A DNA stretch of 44,337 bases, from the NCBI GenBank assembly GCA_903831455.1, contig CAIKXV010000080.1, positions 1 through 44,337 on the forward strand, read 5' to 3'. Origin of the DNA: an uncultured Pseudomonadota bacterium (GTDB lineage Bacteria > Pseudomonadota > Gammaproteobacteria > Burkholderiales > CAIKXV01). Position numbers and translations under genes: made by a program. Each line of letters starts with the position of its first letter. Positions within the stretch are counted from its first letter, which is position 1. Positions 35,567-44,337 of the stretch are shown in pieces. The notes beneath the pieces were generated by a model. It was not told where the DNA came from, did no database searches, and saw only the letters and a program-made list of their open reading frames with translations.

Positions 35567-36433
35567 TCAGTCCTTCTTGCGAAACAGCACGCGGGCGACG
35601 ATGTTCAGGGCCAGCACACCGATGGTGATGAGGAAAACTCCCGCCCACGCCATCTTCTGCCAGTTCTCGAACGGGCTCAGCGCGAACTTGAAGATGGTCA
35701 CCGGCAGGTTCGCCGTGGGCTCGAGCAGGTTCATCGTCCAGAACTGGTTGGACAGCGCGGTGAAGAGCAGCGGTGCGGTCTCCCCCGCGATGCGGGCCAC
35801 CGCCAGCAGCACGCCGGTCACCACGCCGGCGCGAGCCGCCTTCAGCGTGACCAGCATCACCACCTTCCACTTCGGCGCGCCCAGCGCGTAGGCCGCCTCG
35901 CGCAGCTGGTTGGGAATCAGCTGCAGCATGTTCTCGGTGGTTCGCACCACGACCGGGATGACGATCAGCGCGAGCGCGAGGATGCCCGCGACGCCGGAGA
36001 AGGTCTTCATCTTCGCGACGACCACCGCGTAGATGAACAGGCCGATCACGATCGACGGGGCCGACAGCAGGATGTCGTTGACGAAACGGGTGGTCTCGCC
36101 CAACCAGCCCCGGCGTCCGTACTCGCCCAGGTAGATGCCCGCGAGAACCCCGATCGGCGTGCCGAGCGCGGTGGCGAGCGCCACCATGACCAGGGATCCG
36201 TAGATCGCATTGGCGAGCCCGCCGCCCGGCACGTTCGGCGCGGGCGTCATCTCGGTGAACAGCGAGAGCGAGATGCCTCCCACCCCGCGCACGGCGGTCT
36301 CGATCAGGATCCAGATCAGCCAGACGAGGCCGAAAGCCATCGCGGCGAGCGACAGCGCGAGGGCGACGGCATTGATCACCTTGCGCCGCCGATGCAGGCG
36401 CAGTCGCGGGTCGTCTGCGGTCCAGGTGCTCAT
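35567..36433 (-). CDS. pstA: Phosphate ABC transporter permease PstA
   Basis: A 288-residue permease with six membrane helices. The [22 protein letters not shown] segment is the cytoplasmic loop that docks on PstB. ATG at 36433 overlaps the pstC stop (ATGA) and has a very good AAGGAGG site 7 bases upstream. It pairs with PstC to form the phosphate channel. Confidence 0.97.
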   Translation of the reverse strand: MSTWTADDPRLRLHRRRKVINAVALALSLAAMAFGLVWLIWILIETAVRGVGGISLSLFTEMTPAPNVPGGGLANAIYGSLVMVALATALGTPIGVLAGIYLGEYGRRGWLGETTRFVNDILLSAPSIVIGLFIYAVVVAKMKTFSGVAGILALALIVIPVVVRTTENMLQLIPNQLREAAYALGAPKWKVVMLVTLKAARAGVVTGVLLAVARIAGETAPLLFTALSNQFWTMNLLEPTANLPVTIFKFALSPFENWQKMAWAGVFLITIGVLALNIVARVLFRKKD

Positions 36434-37446
36434 GAACGCCCTCCTTCCGCCTTCTCCATCCGCGACAGCAGCACCTTGGAGGCCGCCAGCACGACGAAGG
36501 TGATCACGAACAGGATCAGGCCGAGCAGGATCAGCGAGGACTCGTGCAGGCTTCCCGGGTTGGCCTCGGCGAACTCGTTGGCCAGCGCGGACGTGATGCT
36601 GTTGGCGGCGTCGAACAGCGAGATGCTGTTCAACTGGTTCACGTTGCCGATCACGAAGGTGATGGCCATCGTCTCGCCCAGCGCACGTCCCAGCCCGAGC
36701 ATGATCCCGCCGACCACGCCGGCCTTGGTGTAGGGCAGCACCACCTTCCAGACCACCTCCCAGGTGGTGGCCCCGAGCCCGTAGGCCGATTCCTTCAGCA
36801 GCGCGGGGGTCACCTCGAACACATCCCGCATCACCGCCGCGATGAACGGGATGATCATGATCGCGAGGATGATCGACGCGCACAGGATCCCGATGCCCAC
36901 CGGCGGCCCCTGGAACAGCGCGCCGATCACCGGCACGCCGCCGAACACGTTCTGCAGCGGGATCTGCACGTAGTCGGAGAAGATCGGCGCGAAGACCAGC
37001 AGGCCCCACATCCCGTAGACGATCGAGGGCACCGCGGCCAGCAGCTCGATCGCGGTGCCCAGCGGACGGCGCAACCAGCCCGGGGACAACTCGGTGAGGA
37101 AGAGCGCGATCCCGAAGCTCACGGGCACGGCGATCAGCAGCGCGATGAACGAGGTGATCAGCGTCCCGTAGATCATCACCAGTCCGCCGAACCGCTCGCG
37201 CACGGGATCCCACTCGGCGGTGTGGAAGAACGCAAGACCGAATTCGCGCAGCGAGGGAATCGCGCCGATCACCAGCGAGATGATGATGCCCACCAGCAGG
37301 CTGAGCGTGATGAAGGCCGCGCCCGCGGTGAGCCATTTGAAGATCCGGTCACCCAGCCGGTCGTCGCGGCGCACCGGCGCCGGCGCTGGGGACTGGGGCT
37401 CGGACCGACTGCCCGTTGCGGGTTCTGCGCCCAGGGTCGCCTCCAT
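36430..37446 (-). CDS. pstC: Phosphate ABC transporter permease PstC
   Basis: A 338-residue permease with about six membrane helices after a variable, charged N-terminus of about 35 residues. [18 protein letters not shown] and the PstB-docking loop [21 protein letters not shown] are characteristic. ATG at 37446 follows GGAGCCC. It lies 80 bases after pstS and overlaps pstA by 4 bases. Confidence 0.97.
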   Translation of the reverse strand: MEATLGAEPATGSRSEPQSPAPAPVRRDDRLGDRIFKWLTAGAAFITLSLLVGIIISLVIGAIPSLREFGLAFFHTAEWDPVRERFGGLVMIYGTLITSFIALLIAVPVSFGIALFLTELSPGWLRRPLGTAIELLAAVPSIVYGMWGLLVFAPIFSDYVQIPLQNVFGGVPVIGALFQGPPVGIGILCASIILAIMIIPFIAAVMRDVFEVTPALLKESAYGLGATTWEVVWKVVLPYTKAGVVGGIMLGLGRALGETMAITFVIGNVNQLNSISLFDAANSITSALANEFAEANPGSLHESSLILLGLILFVITFVVLAASKVLLSRMEKAEGGRS

Positions 37447-37526
37447 CAGCAGGGCTCCGGTGGTGCCGGCAGCCGGTTCGTCGACCGCCGCCGGCGGGCC
37501 CGCCGTTCGGGCCGGGGTTCGGACGG

Positions 37527-38573
37527 TCAGCGGAAGGATACCGGCTTGCCGGCGACATCGCGCATCTGGCCCCACTGCGCGCGGATCGCCTTGATTACCG
37601 CGGGCGGCATCGGTACGTAGTCGAGTTCCTCCGCGGTCTTGCCCCCGTTGTCGTAGGCCCAGTCGAAGAAGCGCAGTACCGCGGCGGCGTTGGCCGGACG
37701 ATCCTGCGACTTGTGCATCAGGATGAAGGTCGCGCCACTGATCGGCCAGGAGGCCTTGCCGGGCTGGTCGGTGAGGATCTGGTAGAACGACTTCGTCCAG
37801 TCGGCTCCGGCCGCTGCGGCGGCGAAGGTCGTGTCGTCGGGGGCTACGAACTGGCCGTCACGGTTCTGCATCAGCGCGTAGGACAACTTGTTCTGCTTCG
37901 CATACGCGAACTCGACGTATCCGATCGAGTTGGGCAGGCGCTGCACGAACGCGGTGACGCCCTCGTTGCCCTTGCCGCCCGCGCCGGTCGGCCAGTTCAC
38001 CGCCGCTCCCTCGCCGACCTTGGCCTTCCACTCGGGGCTGACCTTGGACAGGTAGTTGGTGAAGATGAAGGTGGTGCCGGATCCGTCGGCACGGCGCACC
38101 GGGGCGATCGCCGCGTCGGGCAGCGCCAGGCCGGGATTGAGCTTGGCGATGGCCGGGTCGTTCCAGCGGGTCACCTTGCCGAGGAAGATGTCGGCCAGTA
38201 CGGCGCCAGACAGGCGCAACTGCCCCGGTTTGATGCCCTGCACGTTGACGATCGGCACCACGCCGCCGATCACCGTCGGGAACTGCATCAATCCGTCCTT
38301 GGCCAGTTCCTCGTCGGTCAACGGCTGGTCGGACGCCCCGAAGTCGACCGTCTTTCCGCGGATCTGCCGCATCCCGCCCCCCGAGCCGATCGACTGGTAG
38401 TTGATGCGGACGCCGGTGGCCTTGTTGTAGTCGGCCGCCCAGCGGGCATAGAGCGGCGCGGGGAAGGTCGCGCCCGCGCCGGTGATTTCCTTCACCTGGG
38501 CAACGGCGGCGCCGCCAGTCGCGGCGAGGGCAGCGAACGCAAGCGTCGCAAGTGACTTGCCAAAGCGGATCAT
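37527..38573 (-). CDS. pstS: Periplasmic phosphate-binding protein PstS
   Basis: A 348-residue protein with a Sec-type signal (cleavage probably AVA-QVKE, about residue 25). Phosphate-binding elements are visible: [11 protein letters not shown], the GSGGG loop, GASDQPL with the key aspartate, and RADGSGTTF. It delivers phosphate to PstC/PstA. ATG at 38573 follows GAGGAC. A Pho box and -10 element lie 38-71 bases upstream. Confidence 0.97.
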   Translation of the reverse strand: MIRFGKSLATLAFAALAATGGAAVAQVKEITGAGATFPAPLYARWAADYNKATGVRINYQSIGSGGGMRQIRGKTVDFGASDQPLTDEELAKDGLMQFPTVIGGVVPIVNVQGIKPGQLRLSGAVLADIFLGKVTRWNDPAIAKLNPGLALPDAAIAPVRRADGSGTTFIFTNYLSKVSPEWKAKVGEGAAVNWPTGAGGKGNEGVTAFVQRLPNSIGYVEFAYAKQNKLSYALMQNRDGQFVAPDDTTFAAAAAGADWTKSFYQILTDQPGKASWPISGATFILMHKSQDRPANAAAVLRFFDWAYDNGGKTAEELDYVPMPPAVIKAIRAQWGQMRDVAGKPVSFR

Positions 38574-38610
38574 GAAACTGTCCTCATGGGTGGGGAGACG
38601 TCAGGCCGCG

Positions 38611-38644
38611 AGTCTAGGCGTCGTACGTGACAGGCTTGTTACAG
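38611..38644 (-). promoter_or_regulatory. Pho box and -10 element upstream of pstS
   Basis: On the minus strand, CTGTAAC-AAGC-CTGTCAC (38627-38644) has two 7-base direct repeats spaced by 4, matching 14 of the 18 positions of the PhoB consensus as I recall it. The hexamer TAGACT follows after exactly 10 bases (38611-38616), the usual geometry in which PhoB replaces a -35 element. This predicts induction by phosphate starvation. Confidence 0.8.
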
Positions 38645-38879
38645 GCCGCTCCCGCACCGCCAGGCGAACAGTCGGGCCGACCTCGCGCGCCGCAAGCCGT
38701 CGAGATGCGGGGACGGAAACGACAGCGCCGCCCCGACAGCCAGACCGCCCACGACGGACACCGTGCGGCACCCGCGGCGGGCGCTCGGTCGGGCATGACG
38801 CCCGTGTCCGGGCTCCAGTCGGGGCAGCCAGTGCCCCCCTCAAGCCGCTCGACGTGGACGATCCGGGACTCCGCGGACC
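38645..38879. other. Intergenic region between glmM and the pstS promoter
   Basis: The full glmM-pstS gap is 306 bases. Its left part holds the Pho-box promoter. The rest has no gene that I can support; a short hairpin with a 6-base stem (38821-38826 with 38832-38837) might help terminate glmM transcripts, though no U run follows. Confidence 0.5.
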
Positions 38880-40253
38880 TCAGCTCCCGACCGCGGAGGC
38901 CGCCCGGACGGCCCCGGCAATCTCTCCCGCCCAGCGGCGCGCCAGCGGCTCGTCCTCGGCCTCGACCATCACCCGGATCAGCGGCTCGGTACCCGAGGGC
39001 CGCAGCAGTACCCGGCCGCGCGGGCCCAGTGCGGACTGCGCCGCGGCCACGGCCGCCGCCACCGCGGGGGATTCGAGCCCCGCCGTACGATCGGCCGCCG
39101 GGACGTTGATCAGCACCTGCGGCCACAGCGCCAGCGCCCCCGCGGTCTCGGCGAGCGGGCGACCGCTGCGAACGAGGGCGCTCAGCACCTGCAGCGCGGA
39201 GACGATCCCGTCGCCCGTGGTGTGCCGGTCCAGGCACAGGATGTGCCCGGAGTTCTCGCCCCCCAGCGCCCACCCGCGCTCGAGCAACTGCTCGAGCACG
39301 TAGCGATCACCCACGCGGGCGCGGGCGAACGCGATGCCGCGGTCGAGCAGCGCGCGCTCCAGCGCGAGGTTGCTCATCTGGGTTCCGACCACGCCGCCGC
39401 GCAGCTCGCCCCGCTCGAACCGGTCCATCACGATCGCGTAGAGCAGCTGGTCGCCGTCGTAGAGGGTGCCCGATGCATCGCACATCACGACACGGTCGCC
39501 GTCGCCGTCGAGCGCGATGCCGAGGTCGGCCCCGTGCGCGGCCACGGCCGCGCACACCGCGCCCGGATGCGTGGCGCCGACCTCGCGGTTGATGTTGAAT
39601 CCGTCGGGCTGGTGGCCGATCGCGACCACCTCGGCGCCGAGCTCGTGCAGCACCGGCCCGGCGATGTGATAGGTCGCCCCGTGCGCGGAGTCGACCACGA
39701 TGCGAAGCCCCCGCAGGTCGCGATCGCCGGGGAAGGTCGCCTTGCAGAATTCGATGTAGCGGCCCGCGGCGTCGGCAATGCGCCGCGCGCGTCCCAGCCC
39801 GTCCGAGGCGCGGGTGAGCAGCGGCTCGTCGATCTCGCGCTCGATCTCCAGCTCCACCGCATCGGGCAGCTTGTTGCCGTCGCCCGAGAAGAACTTGATG
39901 CCGTTGTCCTCGTACGGGTTGTGCGAGGCGCTGATCACGATGCCGGCGGCCAGTCGCAGCGCGCGGGTGAGGTAGGCGACCGCGGGCGTGGGCATCGGTC
40001 CGCAGAGGTGGACGTCCACGCCGGCGGCCGACAGCCCGGCCTGGAGCGCCGACTCCAGCATGTAGCCGGAGACGCGGGTGTCCTTGCCGATCACGACGCC
40101 CGGGTGCGAGCCGTCCCCGCCGCGGGTCGACCGACCGGGGGCCGCCAGCACCCGGCCGGCCGCATTGCCCAGACGCATCACGAAATCGGGCGTGATCGGC
40201 GCCTCGCCGACCCGTCCGCGCACCCCGTCGGTGCCGAAATACCGCCTGCCCAC
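38880..40253 (-). CDS. glmM: Phosphoglucosamine mutase
   Basis: A 457-residue enzyme that converts glucosamine-6-phosphate to glucosamine-1-phosphate for peptidoglycan and LPS precursors. The catalytic phosphoserine is in ISASHNP (S110), the metal-binding loop is DGDGDR, and the C-terminal phosphate-binding loop is RPSGTEP. The N-terminus [11 protein letters not shown] is the usual family start. GTG at 40253 has GGGGAGG 4-5 bases upstream. It lies 40 bases after folP in the conserved ftsH-folP-glmM order. Confidence 0.97.
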   Translation of the reverse strand: MGRRYFGTDGVRGRVGEAPITPDFVMRLGNAAGRVLAAPGRSTRGGDGSHPGVVIGKDTRVSGYMLESALQAGLSAAGVDVHLCGPMPTPAVAYLTRALRLAAGIVISASHNPYEDNGIKFFSGDGNKLPDAVELEIEREIDEPLLTRASDGLGRARRIADAAGRYIEFCKATFPGDRDLRGLRIVVDSAHGATYHIAGPVLHELGAEVVAIGHQPDGFNINREVGATHPGAVCAAVAAHGADLGIALDGDGDRVVMCDASGTLYDGDQLLYAIVMDRFERGELRGGVVGTQMSNLALERALLDRGIAFARARVGDRYVLEQLLERGWALGGENSGHILCLDRHTTGDGIVSALQVLSALVRSGRPLAETAGALALWPQVLINVPAADRTAGLESPAVAAAVAAAQSALGPRGRVLLRPSGTEPLIRVMVEAEDEPLARRWAGEIAGAVRAASAVGS

Positions 40254-40293
40254 CGTACCTCCCCGATGGCCGCCGCGGACCGTCGCCCGACCC

Positions 40294-41145
40294 TCAGGGC
40301 CGCGACCCGGCTGCTCCCATCTCCAGCGCCTGCCAGACGCGGAGCGCATCGCGCGTCTCCCGCACGTCGTGCACGCGAATTATGTCAGCGCCCTGCCCTG
40401 CGCACCACAGCGCGCCTGCCACGCTGGCGGCGAGCCGATCATGGGTGCCCCGGCCGGTGATCGCACCCAGCATCGACTTGCGCGACAGTCCGACCAGCAC
40501 CGCACAGCCCGATTCCCGGAGCACCGGCAGGGCACGCAGCAGCGCGAGGTTGTGTTCGAGCGTCTTGCCGAAGCCGATGCCGGGATCGATCGCGATGCGC
40601 GCGCGCTCGACACCCGCGGCCACCAGCGCGCGCACGCGCTCGTCCAGGAAGGCCAGGACCTCGCCGACCACGTCCGCATACCGGGGATCGCGCTGCATGG
40701 TGCGCGGGGTTCCCCGCATGTGCATCACGCACACGCCCACCCCGGTCCCGGCCACCGCCGCAAGCGCCTCGTCGGTCCGAAAGCCGCTCACGTCGTTGAC
40801 GATGCAGGCGCCCGCGGCGATCGCCGCGCGCATCACCGCGGGCTTGGCCGTGTCGACCGACACCGGGCAGGGCCCGGTGGCCAGCGCCTCGATCACCGGC
40901 AGCACCCGCCGCAGTTCGTCATCGACCGAGACCTCGGCCGCCCCGGGACGGGTCGACTCGCCACCGACATCGAGGATGTCCGCGCCATCCTCGGCCAGCG
41001 CGCGCGCGTGCGCGACCGCCGCCGCGGGGTCGGCGTGCAGCCCGCCGTCCGAGAACGAGTCGGGGGTCACGTTGACCACCCCCATCACGAGCGGCGCACC
41101 GAGCGACAGGGCGTGGCGACCGCACTGCCAGCGACGCTCGACCAT
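40294..41145 (-). CDS. folP: Dihydropteroate synthase
   Basis: A 283-residue TIM-barrel enzyme of folate synthesis that joins dihydropterin pyrophosphate and p-aminobenzoate; it is the sulfonamide target. [37 protein letters not shown] and GLSRKSMLG are the conserved loops. ATG at 41145 gives normal length though no clear ribosome site precedes it. It lies 47 bases after ftsH. Confidence 0.97.
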   Translation of the reverse strand: MVERRWQCGRHALSLGAPLVMGVVNVTPDSFSDGGLHADPAAAVAHARALAEDGADILDVGGESTRPGAAEVSVDDELRRVLPVIEALATGPCPVSVDTAKPAVMRAAIAAGACIVNDVSGFRTDEALAAVAGTGVGVCVMHMRGTPRTMQRDPRYADVVGEVLAFLDERVRALVAAGVERARIAIDPGIGFGKTLEHNLALLRALPVLRESGCAVLVGLSRKSMLGAITGRGTHDRLAASVAGALWCAGQGADIIRVHDVRETRDALRVWQALEMGAAGSRP

Positions 41146-41192
41146 GGGGCGATCGAAGCCACGCACGGCGGGGCTGTGCGCCCCGCCGGCGA

Positions 41193-43094
<1,902 letters not shown>

Positions 43095-43208
43095 GCGCTG
43101 CTCCCGAAGGGACGGGAACCGGAGACGACCGGCCCGTCGATGGTGGTCATTCTAAACCCGAAAGCCGGCTGCTCCGGCGGCCGCCGCGGGCTGCCCGGTC
43201 CACCCGGG

Positions 43209-43835
43209 TCAGCCCGCCGTCCGGGGGCCTCGGCCCAGCAGGTAGACCTCGGTGCTGCGCCCTCGCGAGGCTGCCGGCTTGCGGGTGGCCAACGAGGCGA
43301 ATCGCCGAAGCATCCCGGCCCGGAACTCCGGGAAACCCGCGCCCTGGAACACCTTCACCAGGAAGGCTCCCCCGGGGCCGAGGTGCTCGATCGCGAACTC
43401 CAGCGCAAGCTCGGCCAGATGCATGGCCCGGGCCTGGTCGGCCGACGCGATGCCCGAGATATTGGGGGCCATGTCCGACAACACAAGGTCCGCCGGCCGC
43501 CCGCCCAGCGCCGCCGCCACCCGGTCGGCAACCGCCGCGTCCGTGAAATCCCCCTGGACGACCTCGACGCCGGGCACCGGGTCGACGGGCAGCAGGTCGA
43601 CCGCGACCACCCGCCCCCGGGCTCCGACCCGGGCTGCGGCCACCTGGCTCCAGCTGCCCGGAGCCGCCCCGAGATCCACCACCAGCGCGCCGGGACGCAG
43701 CAGCCGGTCGCGATCGTCGATCTCCAGCAGCTTGTAGGCCGCGCGCGCGCGATAACCCTCCCGTCGGGCACGCAGCACGAACGGGTCGTTCTCATGCTCG
43801 CGCAGCCAGGTGCGGCTGCTGGCGGAACGCGCCAT
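43209..43835 (-). CDS. rlmE: 23S rRNA 2'-O-ribose methyltransferase RlmE (FtsJ/RrmJ)
   Basis: A 208-residue SAM-dependent enzyme that methylates U2552 of 23S rRNA. The SAM loop is [12 protein letters not shown], and the catalytic K-D-K-E set is visible in [21 protein letters not shown] and STEVYLL. ATG at 43835 has no clear Shine-Dalgarno. It is divergent from yhbY across an 84-base gap and upstream of ftsH, a conserved proteobacterial order. It is not related to the exported MT array beyond the shared class I fold. Confidence 0.96.
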   Translation of the reverse strand: MARSASSRTWLREHENDPFVLRARREGYRARAAYKLLEIDDRDRLLRPGALVVDLGAAPGSWSQVAAARVGARGRVVAVDLLPVDPVPGVEVVQGDFTDAAVADRVAAALGGRPADLVLSDMAPNISGIASADQARAMHLAELALEFAIEHLGPGGAFLVKVFQGAGFPEFRAGMLRRFASLATRKPAASRGRSTEVYLLGRGPRTAG

Positions 43836-43846
43836 GGCGGAAGGGG

Positions 43847-43875
43847 GGGACAGGACGGGAGCGGGAGATTACACT
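43847..43875 (+). promoter_or_regulatory. Candidate sigma-70 promoter of yhbY
   Basis: GGGACA (43847-43852) and TACACT (43870-43875) are spaced by 17 bases; they match 4 of 6 and 4 of 6 consensus positions. The start codon follows 44 bases after the -10. Confidence 0.4.
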
Positions 43876-43919
43876 GCGCGCCCCGTCCTCGCCGCCCGGC
43901 GCCCCGCGCCGGCCCCACG

Positions 43920-44276
43920 ATGCCCGCTATCGTCCTCTCCCCCGCCGAACGCAGCGCGCTGCGCGCGGCCGCCCACCGCCTCTCGCCGGTGGTCACCCTC
44001 GGCAAGGCCGGCGTCACCGAAGCGCTGCTGGCCGAGACCGCCCGGGCGCTGGCGAGCCACGGATTGATCAAGGTGCGGGCGATCGCCGGCGAGCGCGAGG
44101 ACCGCGCGCTCTGGCTGGGCGAACTGGCCGAACGGCTCGACGCGGCGCCGGTGCAGGCCATCGGTCGGGTGCTGGTGCTCTACCGCCCGAAGGAGGACGG
44201 CGAACGCCCGGCGCAGGCCGCGCCGCGCGCCGCCCACGGGCGCAAGTCCGCGGCGAAGTCGAGCCGCCCGCGCTGA
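43920..44276 (+). CDS. yhbY: YhbY-family CRM-domain RNA-binding protein
   Basis: A 118-residue protein with one CRM domain (about 5-95): LSPAERSALRAAAHRLSPVVTLGKAGVTE with the GKAG turn that contacts RNA, then HGLIKVR and the final strand IGRVLVLYRP. In Escherichia coli YhbY associates with pre-50S ribosomes. A basic tail of about 25 residues follows. ATG at 43920. Divergent from rlmE, as in most beta- and gammaproteobacteria. Confidence 0.95.
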   Translation: MPAIVLSPAERSALRAAAHRLSPVVTLGKAGVTEALLAETARALASHGLIKVRAIAGEREDRALWLGELAERLDAAPVQAIGRVLVLYRPKEDGERPAQAAPRAAHGRKSAAKSSRPR

Positions 44277-44293
44277 GGCGACCCGCGATCGGC

Positions 44294-44337
44294 TCAGCGC
44301 AGGCCGTTGCGCTGGGTGAGCACCAGCGCCACCGCGA
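44294..44337 (-). CDS. 3' end of a gene running off the right edge
   Basis: An open minus-strand frame ends at a TGA at 44294-44296 with the terminal residues AVALVLTQRNGLR. Only 13 complete codons are visible. In related bacteria a small DUF4149-type membrane protein often lies here, convergent with yhbY, but the visible part is too short to decide. Confidence 0.35.
   Translation of the reverse strand, partial: AVALVLTQRNGLR

Overview
The window is a very GC-rich chromosomal segment of a betaproteobacterium, most likely a member of Burkholderiales. The evidence is the gene order: a complete 14-gene nuo (complex I) operon preceded by tpiA, secG and a tRNA-Leu(GAG) gene, a Bug/TctC-type binding protein, and the block pstB-pstA-pstC-pstS / glmM-folP-ftsH-rlmE with yhbY divergent. 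No phage, transposon or CRISPR signal was seen.

Region 1 (1-12.7 kb, all minus strand) is the unusual part. After a small YggT-like membrane protein and a Bug-type solute-binding protein come ELEVEN tandem paralogous genes (1921-12655), called MT-1 to MT-11 here from left to right; transcription runs from MT-11 to MT-1. Each encodes a protein of about 295-335 residues with an N-terminal signal sequence carrying paired arginines (Tat-like), a class I SAM-methyltransferase core (DLGSGDGR-type motif I plus an acidic residue after strand 2), and a C-terminal, probably beta-rich domain of about 140 residues. Nine of the eleven mature proteins contain no cysteine. The four genes MT-5 to MT-2 alternate between two subtypes, which points to duplication of a two-gene unit. 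I know of no described function for such an array of exported methyltransferase-like proteins; it is the best candidate for a novel system here.

Region 2 (12.7-16.6 kb, plus strand) is a divergent pair facing the array: a seven-helix membrane protein with a C-terminal spermidine-synthase-like domain, then a DsbD/ScsB-type thiol:disulfide interchange protein.

Region 3 (16.9-33.1 kb, minus strand) holds a PilZ protein, a NUDIX (ADP-ribose pyrophosphatase-like) gene, and nuoN to nuoA in one tightly packed operon, with tRNA-Leu upstream.

Region 4 (33.3-44.3 kb) is housekeeping: secG, tpiA, the phosphate transporter pstSCAB with a well-formed Pho box and -10 element upstream of pstS (but no phoU next to pstB), glmM, folP, ftsH and rlmE on the minus strand, yhbY on the plus strand, and the 3' end of a further minus-strand gene at the right edge. 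Several starts are non-ATG: TTG for ftsH and probably nuoA; GTG for nuoK, nuoF, pstB, glmM and several MT genes.
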